Shown: positions 34,801 through 47,190, counted from the first letter of the stretch. The stretch: DNA of 64,000 bases from Epiperipatus broadwayi (GCA_028023455.1 JAQFVV010000001.1:27212426-27276425), one strand, 5' to 3'. Notes: generated by a model from the letters alone, not told the origin. Made by a program: numbers and translations.

Positions 34801-35230
34801 TGGACTATTTCGATCATCTGTTATTAAATGTTGAATGTCTGGAAAAATTTTAACTTAAACTTCTCCAAATATAAACAACTATTAGTCATACACACAAGTT
34901 AACAGACATAGTATATTACTTTTCGAGTGTTCAGGATGGTGTCAGCATAGGAGTTTTGTTGCTTAGAGCATTGCCTTATAATTCGATATTCAAGAATCTA
35001 AAGGTATAAATTAGACTCCTATGCCAGAATTGTCATTGGTTAGCCCAGCAACAGCTGAAAAAAAGTGGAGAATAATATCATTCGAAATGTTGCATAATCT
35101 ACTAACCAGTATTGTTTACTAATTTGTGCATAATATATTACTAACAGTTGTTTGTATTTGGAAAAGTTTAAATAAAGTTTAAAATTTCATAAACATTCAA
35201 CATTTAATGACAGATGATGGAAATAGTCCA
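34801..35230 (+). mobile_element. Family S copy 3: SINE-like repeat inside long terminal inverted repeats
   Basis: The plus-strand body (34945-35230) aligns with the family S copies at 14155 and 10530: TTAGAGCATTGCC (A-box region), GAATCTAAAGG, GTCATTGGTTAG, CAGCAACAGCTGAA, CGAAATGTTG, AAGTTTAAATAAAGTTT and AATAGTCCA. In addition its last ~100 bp (35126-35230) are the reverse complement of 34801-34905 (TGGACTATTTC, TTAAATGTTGAATGT, CCAAATA-AAACAACT), so the whole 430-bp unit is a foldback with long terminal inverted repeats. This left arm was not seen at the other two copies. No target duplication is obvious. Confidence 0.7.
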
Positions 35231-35467
35231 ACATATTATCATATAATTTGTACACCTCTTAAATTTTGGAGTCATTATGTTTTATAGCTTTATTCAGCAG
35301 AGAAATTATCTGGACTAGAGCTAAAAAAATAATGCAAATAAAATGAAATTCACAAAATTAGTATGAACAGTATACAGTATGAATAGCATTAATTAACAAA
35401 AGGTGAATGATGTAGTAATGTTATGTTTTAGTAGACAATTGTATAAATTCCATTATATTTAAAGTTT

Positions 35468-35575
35468 ATTATTATTATTTTTTTAAGTGTCAAAGCATCG
35501 GCCGGGATGCAAACCCGCAACCCGGGCAACTGCCTGCAAGTGCAAGACAGTCGCACTGACCTCTCGACCACCAAT
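35468..35575 (-). mobile_element. tRNA-derived SINE (family T copy 2)
   Basis: Minus strand: A box TGGTCGAGAGG, B box GGTTTGCATCC, then CCGGCCGATGCTTTGACA and an ATT-rich tail. The shared CCATGCAAG/TTGCA core, GGGTTYGCATCCC and CCGATG blocks link it to the copy at 25831-25936. Flanks 35446-35467 and 35576-35597 agree at about 18 of 22 positions, a probable eroded target duplication. It is too diverged from a cloverleaf to be a working tRNA gene. Confidence 0.75.
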
Positions 35576-35599
35576 AATTCCATAACATTTCAAACTTTT

Positions 35600-37335
35600 G
35601 AAAAAGCTTTCAGGTTAGTCAAAAATCATTCTAGCCAAAAAACTTATTTGAAACTATTATAGATGTTTTTGGGAAGAATTGACAGTATATAGAGATTAAT
35701 AATCCTGATGAAAAGTGACTATAGCATTATCAAACTAATTAATACACATCAAAATTAATAGGTGGATATAACTAATAACTTTTAATTTACAATTAAAGTT
35801 TAATGGTAATGTCCATTGTCATTATTACAGTTGACAAATGCTGTCTTTTATAAGATTATTTGTTGACAAATACATCAATCTGTACAAACTGATATCTATT
35901 TGATGACATAAGTCTCTGTAGAGAATTTCTGGTAAACTTTATACAATTATTATTGCTAAATACTTCTAGGTATTTAATAGTGGCCAACCTACAATAACAT
36001 TTATTAACATGATAATATAATTGGAGATGACATCTAAGTAATTCTATTTCATTAACATGGTATAACATCATTAAATTCTTCTAATAATTCTGTTATGTAG
36101 CTTTCACATAAATAGCTAATAACTTTATTTGTCTTACATATGAGGTTGTATGCTGCTGTGTAGCTTTTTTTAATTAAAGAAATGATCAGTGTGTGTAATA
36201 TTTGTTAATAAATATTTATTGACTCTAAAAAAAGTAGCAAAATTTTAAAAACAATCAGATTATCTGCATGCTTAATTAAAATGAGATTTTTTAATAATGA
36301 TTTTAAAATTATAAAATGAAAAATCCAATAAAATTTATTACAGCTATGGCAATAGCTTATGTTGTTAAATATTATGTAAAAATAAGATTTGATGAATTTA
36401 GCTCTTAATGTTTTTAAAGCTATTCCATACTTAAAAAACACATCTACATTTTGATCTGATTCATAGAAATATTTCAGCACCTCTCAATATTATAACTGGA
36501 ATTTTTAGTCCTTGGGAAATTTTTCTCAGCTTCAACCCTCCTTTCATAAGATGTAATGTATACATATCATGCTAATACATTATTTAGAAAAAGTTAGCTG
36601 ATGATGAACATGTGCCTTAACTGAGTAATAATATTATGTACCTGACAATAGTGATGTTAAGCTTAGACATATTTTAAATATTTCCTGTTTGTAAATACCA
36701 GATTTATGTATATTTAAGGATGAATTGTAAAATTAAACATAGTTTTGTATTTTTTTAAACACAATTTTAATTGTTGTATGAAAGTGCCACTATTATTCTT
36801 TATATGGACTGACTTCATTACTTTTTGCTATTCTTTTAACCAATATAACTACTGACTCACATTACCCAGTTATTTAACACAATCTTTAGAACATAACTCT
36901 AATATTCCAATAATCAGTTACATAAACATAAATAAACAATTTATGATTTAGAAGAATATATATATTAGAAAATAAAGTTTATATTTGATGCAGCATTTTA
37001 ATTTAATAGAAGTCTAATATTATGTAAGAATATAAATCTAACAAATATGGCTTAACACAAAACAAATGAAATAAACATGTTAATATTAATAAATGCAAAA
37101 ACTTACACTGTTCTGCCCCAATAAATACTGGGGGAAAAATAAGTATAGCAAAATACGCTTTTAAATGTTTCCTATTTTGTAGAAGTGAGATATGTGCATG
37201 CTACATTTGATTTTCTTGTTGAAATCAAAGTATAGACATTTATATAATAATAAAATTAAACTTATAGTCTATACATGTTACTAAAATACCTACCCATACA
37301 CAATGCTTTGATCAACAAATTATTTAACAAAGAGT
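35600..37335. other. AT-rich sequence, nothing recognised
   Basis: Minus-strand open stretches at 35856-36071 and 36205-36480 show no family motif and AT-driven composition. I do not regard them as genes. Confidence 0.4.
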
Positions 37336-37338
37336 AAT

Positions 37339-37510
37339 ATAGGGGATTTGAACACAGACTTTCAAGCTCCCTTCAGCTATTCACTCTATCTTATACAACT
37401 AATACAAATAACCACACACATGTGAAAAAGATAAATGATCTCCAATATATGTATTTCATGCTGAAACAGCACTCATCAGTTTGTCCAGATCATTATCTCC
37501 CACACATATG
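37339..37510 (-). repeat. Single copy of tRNA-like repeat (family M)
   Basis: Begins AGGGGATTTGAACACAGACT and runs through the same blocks as the left arm of the 32658-33052 pair (TTCAAGCTCCCTTCAG, GAAAAAGATAAATGATCT, GTATTTCATGCTGAAACA, CAGATCATTATCTCCCACAC). It stands alone with no inverted partner, showing that the arm is a mobile unit in its own right. Confidence 0.75.
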
Positions 37511-37699
37511 ATTATGATAACCACATTTATTTTTATAATTTATTCTCTTAATGATATTTAAGCTTTGACAATATATAATAATGGTAAATATTTTATGCTA
37601 TGTATTCATTAAATTGTGTAAATAATAAAGTTATATGTGTGTGCATATAAAATTAGTCAAAATATAAAACATTAAAAGTCACTCTAGAAATAATGAAAA

Positions 37700-40560
37700 T
37701 ATATAATAAGTGAAGTTATGTAAATCACCAATTTAATCTGGATATGCATTAGCATATTATTGCAAATTATTATAAGATAGAAAAAATTGTTTATGCAAAT
37801 TATATCTGAAAAACGAAATGGATTATCTAAAATGCCAGCAGAATATTAAGAACACAGCCAGAGAACAATCCAGTGTTAAGTATAATATAAGCAGTAGAGT
37901 GCTTGTGAACCCACAAGTCTGTGAGTAGCAAAATACCCTGAAGAGAACATTGTAGTGAAAAGTTAATAAAAAAGAGTTAACAAAGTGAAATGAAAGACTG
38001 TAATAAGAAAATGCAGCATTATAGTTTAATAGTTTAACATTATACAGTACTGTTCGACAGTATAAAGAACTGTATGTATATGTTTAATTTAAGTCTGATT
38101 TAATTTATAGAATTCAACCAGCAAGCTACTATTTGAAAATACTAACAAGCTACTAAAATAATATATTATGAACAATAAATTCATTGTTAAGTTAAACTTT
38201 TTTGTATGTGTATTATTTCTAAAATAATATATGTTGTACAACCGCCTTCAATCGTACTGGTCTTGTACACATCAAATGATGAAGTCTCAAAAACCTGTGT
38301 TAAGCATCAATAATGTGGACATATGGCATGACAGAGTAGTATGATAATGCCATTTGATGTAAACAATCCAGGGAAATAGCAAATATATGTTAGTCATGTT
38401 GAAAGATACATGATAATTAATTACATTACCAATAATAAATTTACAGTCATTATCCTAATGTGGAAGTTGCAAAGGGAGGTGTTGCAACTAGTAAATTATC
38501 TCTGTAACTTGAAAATGCTTGAATACATTCCATAAGAGAAGTAGATGCAAGAGTTAATTTCATATTTCAAACCAACTTCAAAATACCTAGCATGACTTTG
38601 CTTCCAGAAGAAAATGCTGTCACCAAATGAAAACATACTGGACAATAATTAAAAGAAAGTAAGTTTAGAGATGACCTAAAAGAAATGCTATTAGTCCAGC
38701 TGTTATGGGGTGTTTAAAATGAGAAAGTTAGACAAACATTGCTAAGTGAGTCTACACTAAAATGTCACTATCATTAGATGAAGTGTAGCATACAAAACTA
38801 TTCTAAAATATGTAGAATTTAAAAATACAACAGGTAAAGTTAAGCCAATCACACACATATAAGCAAGGCAAATACAATGGTAAATCCTACTAAATAAGAG
38901 ATCAATGCCTGTTAAAAATATAGTGTATTGACACATCATTTGTTAAAGATTTGTACAAAAAAATGCAAATAGCTATAGTAGATTTACATGCCAATAGTAA
39001 ATTGGGAGAAGAGGAATTATGAATGCTATGAATGTTAAAAAAATAAAGAAAAGTGAGGTACATCAAATTCACTAGATGCCAAAATTTGTAATACGATCAC
39101 AAATATTGAAATTGACAATGGGGCAGATGTAACATTAATATATTTTAAGGATTGAACAGCTATTAAATTGAAAATAAAACAATAGGATACAAATTAAAAA
39201 GACAAATTTAATAGCAACAGATAGTACCAGTAAAAGTAAACAACATACAATATTTATTGTTATATGTTGTAATAAAGAATTTTAGCTGTATATTGGGATG
39301 TAGCTAGTTCCAACTTCTGAAAATAATTATTGAACACACCAAGAGAGTCAAACTGAAAATTAAAACCCAGAATAAATTTCCACTGCTATATAATAATCAA
39401 ATCTAAACAGACTAAATAGTAAACTTGCAATGAAATGAACAAGAATTGATGTGGGATACCAATATTGGATTTAAAAAGAATGGCAAAAAATGCAAACAAA
39501 CTATATAGAGCCACAAATGTAGAATGTTTAGAAAAGTTTGTCTCCGTGTCAATAATATATTATTATGACAGACTGAATAAAGGAAACATGTTCTACAGTT
39601 GCTACATAAAAAACATCTGAAATAGTTTGCATGAAAGAATTAACCCACTCATGTCTGGTGATGAATAATGACATTGAAAAACCTGTAAAGAAATGTTGTC
39701 TGTCAAGAAACACTGAGATTACCTGAAAAAGAGTTCAAATCATGGTGTGAAGGCAGAGGAGCATGGATAAAAATCCATTTTATGTAGGACCATTTCATGG
39801 ATATATATTCTCTTATAGCTAATGAGGTGTACTTCAAATGTAAGGAATACAGAATGATAAAAAATACTAGTGTAGATAACGTAATAAAAGTACTAAACAA
39901 ACTTTTCCTGAGATTATAATTACTGACAACAGTGCAGAATTTTGTTTAGTGCAATTAAAGGCTTATCTCACTCAGAAAAGGGATATTGCATGTTTTAAAA
40001 TCTCTATACCATCTAGAGTCAAATGGATTAGTGAAAAAGATCATTCAATATTCAAAGTACACACTGAATAGAATAGAGTATGCTGTTATTTATAACTCAG
40101 TAATAGTAATGTTTTGTCAGAATGAGTTCAGTTATCAAAAAAACCCAGGCCGAATTATTAATGAAATCCATTTTAGAACACATATTCCAGACAAAACTAA
40201 AAAAAAGGAAAGAGTCTAAAAATGCAAGTTCAATACAAGACAGACCATCCAGATAGGAAACACACTGAAGAAAAAGTGGATACCAGTTAATATAATTAGG
40301 CTACTGTCTAAACAAATACGTGAAACTAAAGCAAGAGTCAAAAAATTAGTAAAATAGCACAAATACTGTTTTATGATAAGAATACAAGTCTGGCTACCAC
40401 TTGTATAAAAGATCCTCTAGGAAATAGTGAGAATCTTAAAATAGGTGTGCTTACCAATACAGAAAAAGATGTTGAGGAAAAACTTTCTAGTTTAGATTTA
40501 CAGTAAACATTTACATCAAATAGTGAACTACCTATGGAAGAGAAAAAACTTGTATCCCAC
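37700..40560 (+). mobile_element. Ty3/gypsy relic III (LTR, gag, protease, integrase; RT missing)
   Basis: The left end (about 37700-38240) resembles the LTR of element I in its second half (AACCAGCAAGCTA ... ATGTGTATTATTTCTAAAATAA). Then a gag fragment near 38640-38760 (DDLKEMLLVQLLWG), protease IEIDNGADVT at about 39107-39136, integrase NPFYVGPFHGYIF near 39774-39812, ITDNSAEF near 39920-39945, and SNGLVKKIIQ near 40017-40050 in an open frame at 39986-40219. A C-terminal segment runs to about 40505. The RT and RNase H motifs expected between protease and integrase cannot be found in the roughly 500 bp available, so that part is deleted. No 3' LTR was seen. Confidence 0.75.
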
Positions 40561-41465
40561 CGAGAAGGTCACTAATTCTATTAATGATTAAATATTTTAA
40601 CCTTGATTAAAAATACTGATACAAAATTTCAAATAACCTGCTGCTATTAAATTTTTGCACAATAAAAAAATTAACTAGCCCAACATATTGCTTAGGCAGT
40701 AAAATCATTATTAAATGCTTGAATATATATATATTTATGGTTAAAACAATGACATCTAAAAGACATTACATTTAGAGAATTTATTATAGAATAGTACTCT
40801 CCAAGGTAAAAATGACTATTGCATTAAAAATAATCTTTTTCCAATTCATGAAAAAATAGATGTTCTTTCTTTAGAAGTTATGCTAAATTTCAATAGTTAG
40901 CAAACACTAAAATAAGTGCAAATTTTTGGATAGGTCATAGAGTAGTACATTACAAAGTTAAAATAATAATGGTATTGAAAATAGGTATTTTTCCAATTTA
41001 TTAATTCTTTAAAACTATCAATTATTTATGTTAAATTTCAGTAACTATAAAGATGAATTTTCTTAAGGAATGTGTTATGGATAAAAGTAAATCTATTATT
41101 AGGTTCACTAGCAAAGAGAATTATGAATGATTCTTTGTTAATAATCCTATTATTAATAACTTGTGTAAAAAAACATGGCATTTTCCGTTTAGATAAAAGT
41201 GAAATTTAATGTGGAGCTTTATAATCAATACAAAAATTTAAAGGCAAAAGTTCATAATTGACAAAAAGTTTAAATATCAATAGAGAATTAAATTTATAAG
41301 ATATACACATTTACTGATCATGATCCCTTTAGATATTTTTTTAAGTATTGAAACTAACATATAGATTTTAAAAAATAGCACCAGCCTATAAAATCCATAG
41401 ATGGCATTCTTTGCTGATAAAAATATCTGGAACTGATAGAAGGAATATTTTGATTGTCTTTTGAA
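40561..41465. other. AT-rich sequence, possibly the eroded 5' part of the LINE relic
   Basis: No readable motif. Confidence 0.35.
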
Positions 41466-41469
41466 TAAT

Positions 41470-41930
41470 TCAAATAATAACTTTTAATGATATATCTATT
41501 GTATTTATTCACCCAGGTTGATGAAGTTAAAATAGCTCTTTATAATCTTAAAAAGGGATAGACTACAAGCCTGATAAGGTATGAAAATGTTTTAAAATAT
41601 AATTGCTAGTTTCAAAAATATTGGATACTTTTTAGAGATGGAATCATATTGTGCCAATTGATCTTAAGGATTATTATATTGTTCCAATTTTAAAAAAAAA
41701 AGAGTATAATTAAAGCTACAGTAATTATTATGGAATATCATTGTTATACTACAGCAAAAGTACTTTCAAACATATAGTTGAATAGAATGCCCAATCATTG
41801 ATGAATAATTACCAAAGGCTCAATATAGTTTACATGGTGTTTGTTATTATGCAAATGCAAAAAATTAGCTGGAACAAAGAAATATATTTAAAAATTTAAA
41901 TTTAGCCTTATTAATACTTTGCCAACTACA
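41470..41930 (+). mobile_element. Non-LTR (LINE) RT fragment
   Basis: Readable RT blocks in order: VDEVKIALYNLKKG near 41518-41560 (the EVxxAIxxLKxGKA block), an IVPILKKK-type stretch near 41680-41705, and NYYGISLLYYSKSTFKHIVE near 41726-41785, matching the NYRGISLLSxxxKxFxxIL motif of LINE RTs. It stops before the catalytic FADD block. Stops interrupt the frame. The clade cannot be decided from this fragment. Confidence 0.75.
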
Positions 41931-43535
41931 TTTCCGAAGGCCAGGTTGTACAGAACATTTTTTTTTCAATTTTTAAATTGTGAATTTCTCACAATTATTT
42001 GTCAAATTCACAAGGTAATAACCGGATTACAAAACAATTACTAAAATTACACATTATATATTGTAACTATTATATTGGCAATACCAAAGTTACATAGTGA
42101 TACTTTTGGTAACCAATATGTGGGTGTTCATATATACACACATATGTACATGTAAGTCTGAAATAAAAAAGGGAGTAATGAAATATACACGAGTTGATAT
42201 ATTCATCTAGTTACTTTTCCTTTTGTTTCAAAAGAAATAGTCTTTATAAATTCATTGTGGAGATGATACCTAAAAGTTTACAAATAAAGAAGTTTTTTAT
42301 ATAAATGAAGTAAAAAAAAATATGAAATAAGATAATTTTTTTCTCTATCACATACACACTTCTGCTAGAAATTGAGGAGGAAATAAAATGAATTATCTAT
42401 CAAGTTAAAACTATATAAGAAGTGCAAATTTGTAAATATTGTAATTTATTAAAAGTGATAAAAATACTTTTTGTATTTTTATGTAATATGAAGTGCTAGA
42501 CAAAAGCAAATAGCTCATTAGTTATTATTCCTAATGCAATGCCCACTATCTTCTCTACCAGTTAGTAAAGACTGTGATAGAGAAACAGAACTCCATAAAA
42601 GAACTGCCAAGATCTATTCAAGAAGAAATAAAATACTAATATTTACATATAATTGCATTTAATGTTCTGTTTAATGACACTTAAAGGAAGAAGAAAGACT
42701 TTAAAGATAATCTAAAACAAGATCCTTTAATGTTTTTATATTGTTTTCTTTTAAATATTCAAATAAACAAAAAAAAAAATATTGAACTCTCAAATTAAGC
42801 AAGAGTGCAAAACTGAAATTTGAAATGGTTAACAACGACATCATCTTTTATTCAGAAATCAACTAAAATAATAAAACATTTAGAATTTAATTAAATGGTT
42901 CACTGAATAAATTATAATGCAATTCACCCAAAATAAAGTGGATAAATTCATTTTTAGAAAAGTTACATAGAAATTAGTGACAATAATTTTTTTTATATCT
43001 GAAAAGTTATTATGTAAAGTTACAGAAAGGAAGAGACTTAAACTTGTGTTATAATCTCTGACTTGAAAAGTATTCAAGAAGAAAATCTCTAAAGAAGATG
43101 CTATTAATTTGTTTCATCATTTACTTTTTTTAAAATTAATAAATCATTGCATTATTTACTAAGTTGTTTATTATTTTATGCCTATCATTTAACAAGTATA
43201 AAATACAATATTTTATTTCATAAAACATACGAATTAGTTATACTTAATCAGCGTATTGCTATATTTTTCATGATATAAATAACACTTTTAATTAAATTAA
43301 TGCCACACACACACACAACTCATAGAAAGAACCTCCCCCCCCCCATCTCTAATAACTTGCTCTCAAATGTGTGATAGTAGAAGCAGATGAGTGTTTGTGT
43401 ATAGAGTGAGCCTTAGTTAATCAACTATTCATTTCATTTCTTCTCATTATGTTTCATCTACTTCCCTGGATTTAAATACCATTACATAAATTAGTACAAC
43501 ATGTAGGCTTGAATGTCCTATTTGGATAAAGAAGA
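41931..43535. other. AT-rich sequence, nothing recognised
   Basis: Contains an inverted repeat AAATTGTGAATTT/AATTCACAA near 41975-42010 and short simple repeats. No gene signal was seen. Confidence 0.4.
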
Positions 43536-43539
43536 AAAG

Positions 43540-44880
43540 AATATGGATGTGATATATATATATGTGTGTGTAAAATAGAGAATATAATTTTTTTTGTTTG
43601 AAAAAACAAAACAAAACAACAACAAATAATTGAAAGGCAAGATTGAGGTTGAAAGGGGGGAAATCTAGCTATTTTACTGGGTTAGTGAGTGATTGTACTA
43701 TTAATTTATAAAATAATAGGTAAAAAAGAATAATGAATTGAAAAAGTAGTTAAATATTTTTATAGAGAGTAATGTCAACACTGTTGAAGAAAAAAACAAT
43801 CAACAACAAATAAATATGGATTCACCTAATACTGTAGAAGTGCAATCAATGGATGTTGAGCATATAATAGATGAAAAGTCAACTGTGAAAATGCCAGGAA
43901 AGCAAAAGCCAGTTGCACTCATGTTGGAAATGTTATTGGTAAAAATGGAAGCAAAAAATGGACCAAAAAAAAAATGCAGAGAAATCAAAGAACTGCATAA
44001 AAAATGGAACAAAATCAGGAAGTAATAAAAGAAATGTATATTCAAAATACAGTAGAAATGAAGCAAAATCAAAAAGAGATGTACATTCAACTTAAAGAAG
44101 AAATAAATGAAAAATTTCAGAGCATGGAAGTAATATAATCACTCTGAAGGAAGAGATGATAAAGCATATGGATGAACAAGTCCAGGAAACCGGAATCCAT
44201 AAAGACATCTGTAGGTATCCAGAATAAGATACAGAAAGCCATTAGAACCTACCAAGATCAGGTACTAGAAGCAGTTGTAAGCTTGAAAGCTTTATTACAG
44301 AAGCTGGAAGTGAAGGATGAAGAAAAGATAGACACATCAAATGGATGATTCTTCATTTAAAGAAGTGGTTGTCACTATTAATGATATGAAAGCTAATTAT
44401 GAAAATCATGCAACAATACATGTAGGAAAATAAATGTAACATTATGGATATGATGGTTGAAGCAAATCAAGAAGTTATATTATTTAAAGGTCAACATAAA
44501 CCTTGTGAAAATATTAAAAGCATCAATCAAGTTTTGAGAATAGAAACGTTTAGAGGCAATGCAGAAGAGACAGTAACTAAGCATCTAGATAGTCTAGAAA
44601 GCTATTAGAGCTAAATCCATTGACTAAAAAAGAGCAAGCAGTTATTATTACAATAATTTAAATGAACCAGCAAAGGAATGGTGGATTTCATTGATAAGCA
44701 AACCAACTACTTACCTGGAATATAAAAAAAAACAAATCCTAAGCAACTTTTGGTCAGAAGAAAGACAAGAATCTACAAAATACCAGATCATGCAGAAGAA
44801 ATTTCAGATAAAAGGATGTGAAACATATACACAGTTCTGTATAATTTATTTTTGTAATTGTTGCTTGTATTTCATATATA
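43540..44880 (+). mobile_element. LTR-retroelement gag relic
   Basis: Starts with a frame at 43816 (MDSPNTVEVQ...) that runs into a Lys/Glu/Gln-rich coiled-coil stretch over several frames (EMKQNQKEMYIQLKEEINEK near 44056-44115). It then shows RIETFRGNAEETVTKHLDSL near 44541-44600 (the FDG/FRG opening of a retrotransposon capsid domain) and AKEWWISLISKPTTYLEYKK-type sequence near 44674-44730 (the A.xWW...tyxeFk capsid block). The coiled coil plus capsid layout is that of a Ty3/gypsy-like gag. No pol follows; the fragment ends near 44880. It is frameshifted and not functional. It could be a separate element or a displaced part of element II. Confidence 0.65.
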
Positions 44881-44959
44881 AATAAAACCTTATTTGAAAA
44901 GAAAACACTTTTTTTTTGATAATTAACAAAATGCATTAAGCTTTTAAATTAAAAATATG

Positions 44960-45169
44960 TAGTATAACTTTAACTCAACTCTTAACCTACAAATTATTTG
45001 TGCATTATAAATATTATCAAATTGATTAGAATATATACATATATACATTACCGTGCTGATGTAATATCTCTTTTAGTTTATATTATAATTTATGTAATAA
45101 ACATTTGGATCACAGAACTATTTCAATGAAGTCTATTGGGTCAAGCAGCAAAAAGGTTGAGAAATGCTA
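44960..45169. mobile_element. Non-autonomous hAT-like element (MITE)
   Basis: The right end, AAAAAGGTTGAGAAATGCTA, matches the widely conserved hAT end complementary to CAGNGTTTCTCAACC. The left end is eroded, near CTCAACTCTTAACCTAC. The body (TCAATGAAGTCTATTGGGTCA) is typical of such short hAT relatives. The right end abuts LTR sequence of element II exactly at GTCTAAAG (45170). The matching left duplication could not be found. Confidence 0.5.
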
Positions 45170-45321
45170 GTCTAAAGTATGTGCGAGCATATATAGTAAT
45201 AAAAAATGTAGGTATAAACAGGCTACAATAGCCCAAAGCAGAAAATGTAAACTATTGTAATCAAGAATGGACTGAAACAGCAAAGTTGTTAGTCATATAA
45301 TTGTAGTGTAGAATTACATAC
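45170..45321 (+). mobile_element. First surviving part of the 5' LTR of Ty3/gypsy element II
   Basis: Aligns block by block with 52774-52926 of the 3' LTR (GTCTAAAGTATGTG, TAGTAATAAAAAAT, GCAAAGTTGTTAG, AGAATTACATAC). Similarity stops at ATAC and resumes at 48459. The first 146 bp of the LTR are missing to the left, where the hAT-like end lies. Confidence 0.8.
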
Positions 45322-45455
45322 TGTACTGGTCGAAAATGTATATCCATCCAACAAGATTTAGAATCTAAGCAAAAGTACCCCAAATCCAATCATGCCCGAG
45401 ATACACAGGTCAGGAGCAATCATGAATTCTAATCTATTTGCCCATTCCCCAAATC
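45322..45455 (+). repeat. Dispersed repeat, copy 1 (second copy at 60448)
   Basis: Shares TGTACYRGT, AACAAGATYTAG, CTAAGCAAAAGTACC/CTAGGCAAAAGTACC, TCCAATCATGC and the GATACACAGGTCAGGA/GATACATAAGTCAGGA block with 60448-60600, same strand. It forms the left end of the 3137-bp insertion. Confidence 0.7.
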
Positions 45456-46369
45456 TATAACACTATGGACAATACCTATAGACAACATGAATTCTATGCC
45501 AGCTTGGTGCTACAATGTTTTGCATGAGAATTCAACTGGTGATGATGATGATGAGAGATTGAGTGAACCCAAGATATAAGTTAAAAACATACATATATTA
45601 ATGAGATTCAAACAACTGGATTAAGTTTTAAAAATATAAATATTTATTTTGACAAAATTCAAGATGATTTTATATATGTATAATCAATCAACTTCACACA
45701 GTTTAAACTTTCTTTTGGTTACAAATCTTTGACAATCTTGATACAATTATTTTTATTTTAACAGATAACAATTTAGTGTGGCATTTCAATGCATAACACA
45801 TATTTAAAAATCGGATTTTATTTAATATTATAAAATAGATTTATCTGGATGGTTGGTGGACATTTTTATACATTTAAAAAAACACATAAAGATATAACAA
45901 TAGAGTTTCGCTGTTTATACGATTTTAGTAGGATGCCCTTGGCATTTAATACATAGCTTTATTTTAATTCATAGAATTTATTTATAACAATTAAATAAGG
46001 ATATCTTATGATCCATGAGTATACTAAAAACATTTACTTATTACACATTTTCGTCATTTAACTTTCCAATATTGCGAAACTCTATCAATACAGGAATTGC
46101 TTATTTCAATAAAAGGGGAGGGCAGCTTCATGAGAAGTTGGATCTAAAACTCCAACAAAAAATATTACAAAGAGAAAAATGTTTCATTATCACATATCAT
46201 TATGATTTATTTTGTCAAACAGGCTAGAAAACTAACTATAAGAAATTATGGTGCAGCATTATGTCAGTGTGAGAGTGTGACAGCTTCGGCCAATAAAATG
46301 TCATTCTCTGATTATTAAGGTGGTATGCTAGCTTCATGCTGAGTGGAACCAAAAGAAAAAGGTAGGTAG

Positions 46370-46620
46370 GAAGTTGCTATGGGCTGGATCATGGCAGAGC
46401 CATACAAAGCTTCAATCCTAACCTGCATGTTCCAGGAGTAGACTTAGACCCCTGTTATGAACGAGAACATTAAAAAAGAATGGAAGACTTCAAATTCCTG
46501 GCATGAGATACAGGTGAATGAAAGCAGTATATAAATATATACTTTAAGGAGAAGAATGAAAAATAAAGACGATCGTGAATCCCTGGAATGAAGCACAGGC
46601 AAATCAGATCAAAGCCCTAT
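46370..46620 (+). repeat. Possible dispersed repeat with CTGGMATGARRYACAGG units
   Basis: CCTGGCATGAGATACAGGTGAA (near 46497) and CCCTGGAATGAAGCACAGGCAA (near 46572) resemble each other, the 45400 block, and CCCGGGGAATGAAGTACGAA near 62940. They may be parts of a wider repeat family. No boundaries can be defined. Confidence 0.3.
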
Positions 46621-47190
46621 GTGGTTTATTAATAATTTCTGACATATGCTAGCAATTTTATTATAAGAATATAAAATCATTGAGTTTAAATACTATGATA
46701 AAGCCTTAAATGTTTTAACAAATATGTAATGATATATTAAAATAATGACCCATGTAAGATAACATTTATCAGAAGTTAAAACTATAATTAAATTAAGCGT
46801 GCAGTTCTCCCCTTTCTTGAATCATATTCAATACTATTTTATTAACATATAAAAAAAAAACAATTAAAATTCATAGCACTTAAGAGTGCAAATAAAATAG
46901 TATTTGGTCACCAACTTTTTGGCGATGATGATCAATAAAGAAATTAACAAAATTAACAGACACCAATATCCACTCCAGATTGCAAAGTATTTATATATTT
47001 TGTATAAATTTATAATAAAATATTTTTTAAAAGCATATATTCATTTTAAAATACAAACCCAATCTTACGAGCTATTTAGAAATAAATAACAAGAGCTCAT
47101 TAATCCCCCCCCCCTTTCTATTCCACAGCGGAATATAGAAGTTCGTAAGACTGAGTTTGATTGGCATTTACAAATAAAATTTAGTAACAT

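Noticed and set aside
35856-36071. 71-codon minus-strand frame downstream of the zinc-ribbon gene's promoter side
   Set aside because: It lies upstream of the 34-kb gene on the same strand and has no motif, acceptor or donor that would make it an exon.
36205-36480. 91-codon minus-strand open frame
   Set aside because: Phe/Ile/Lys/Asn-rich as expected from AT-rich DNA, no domain motif, no promoter or splice context.
43800-44090. 96-codon minus-strand open frame, hydrophobic
   Set aside because: It is the reverse strand of the gag relic; its Phe/Leu/His content mirrors the Lys/Glu-rich coiled coil on the plus strand.
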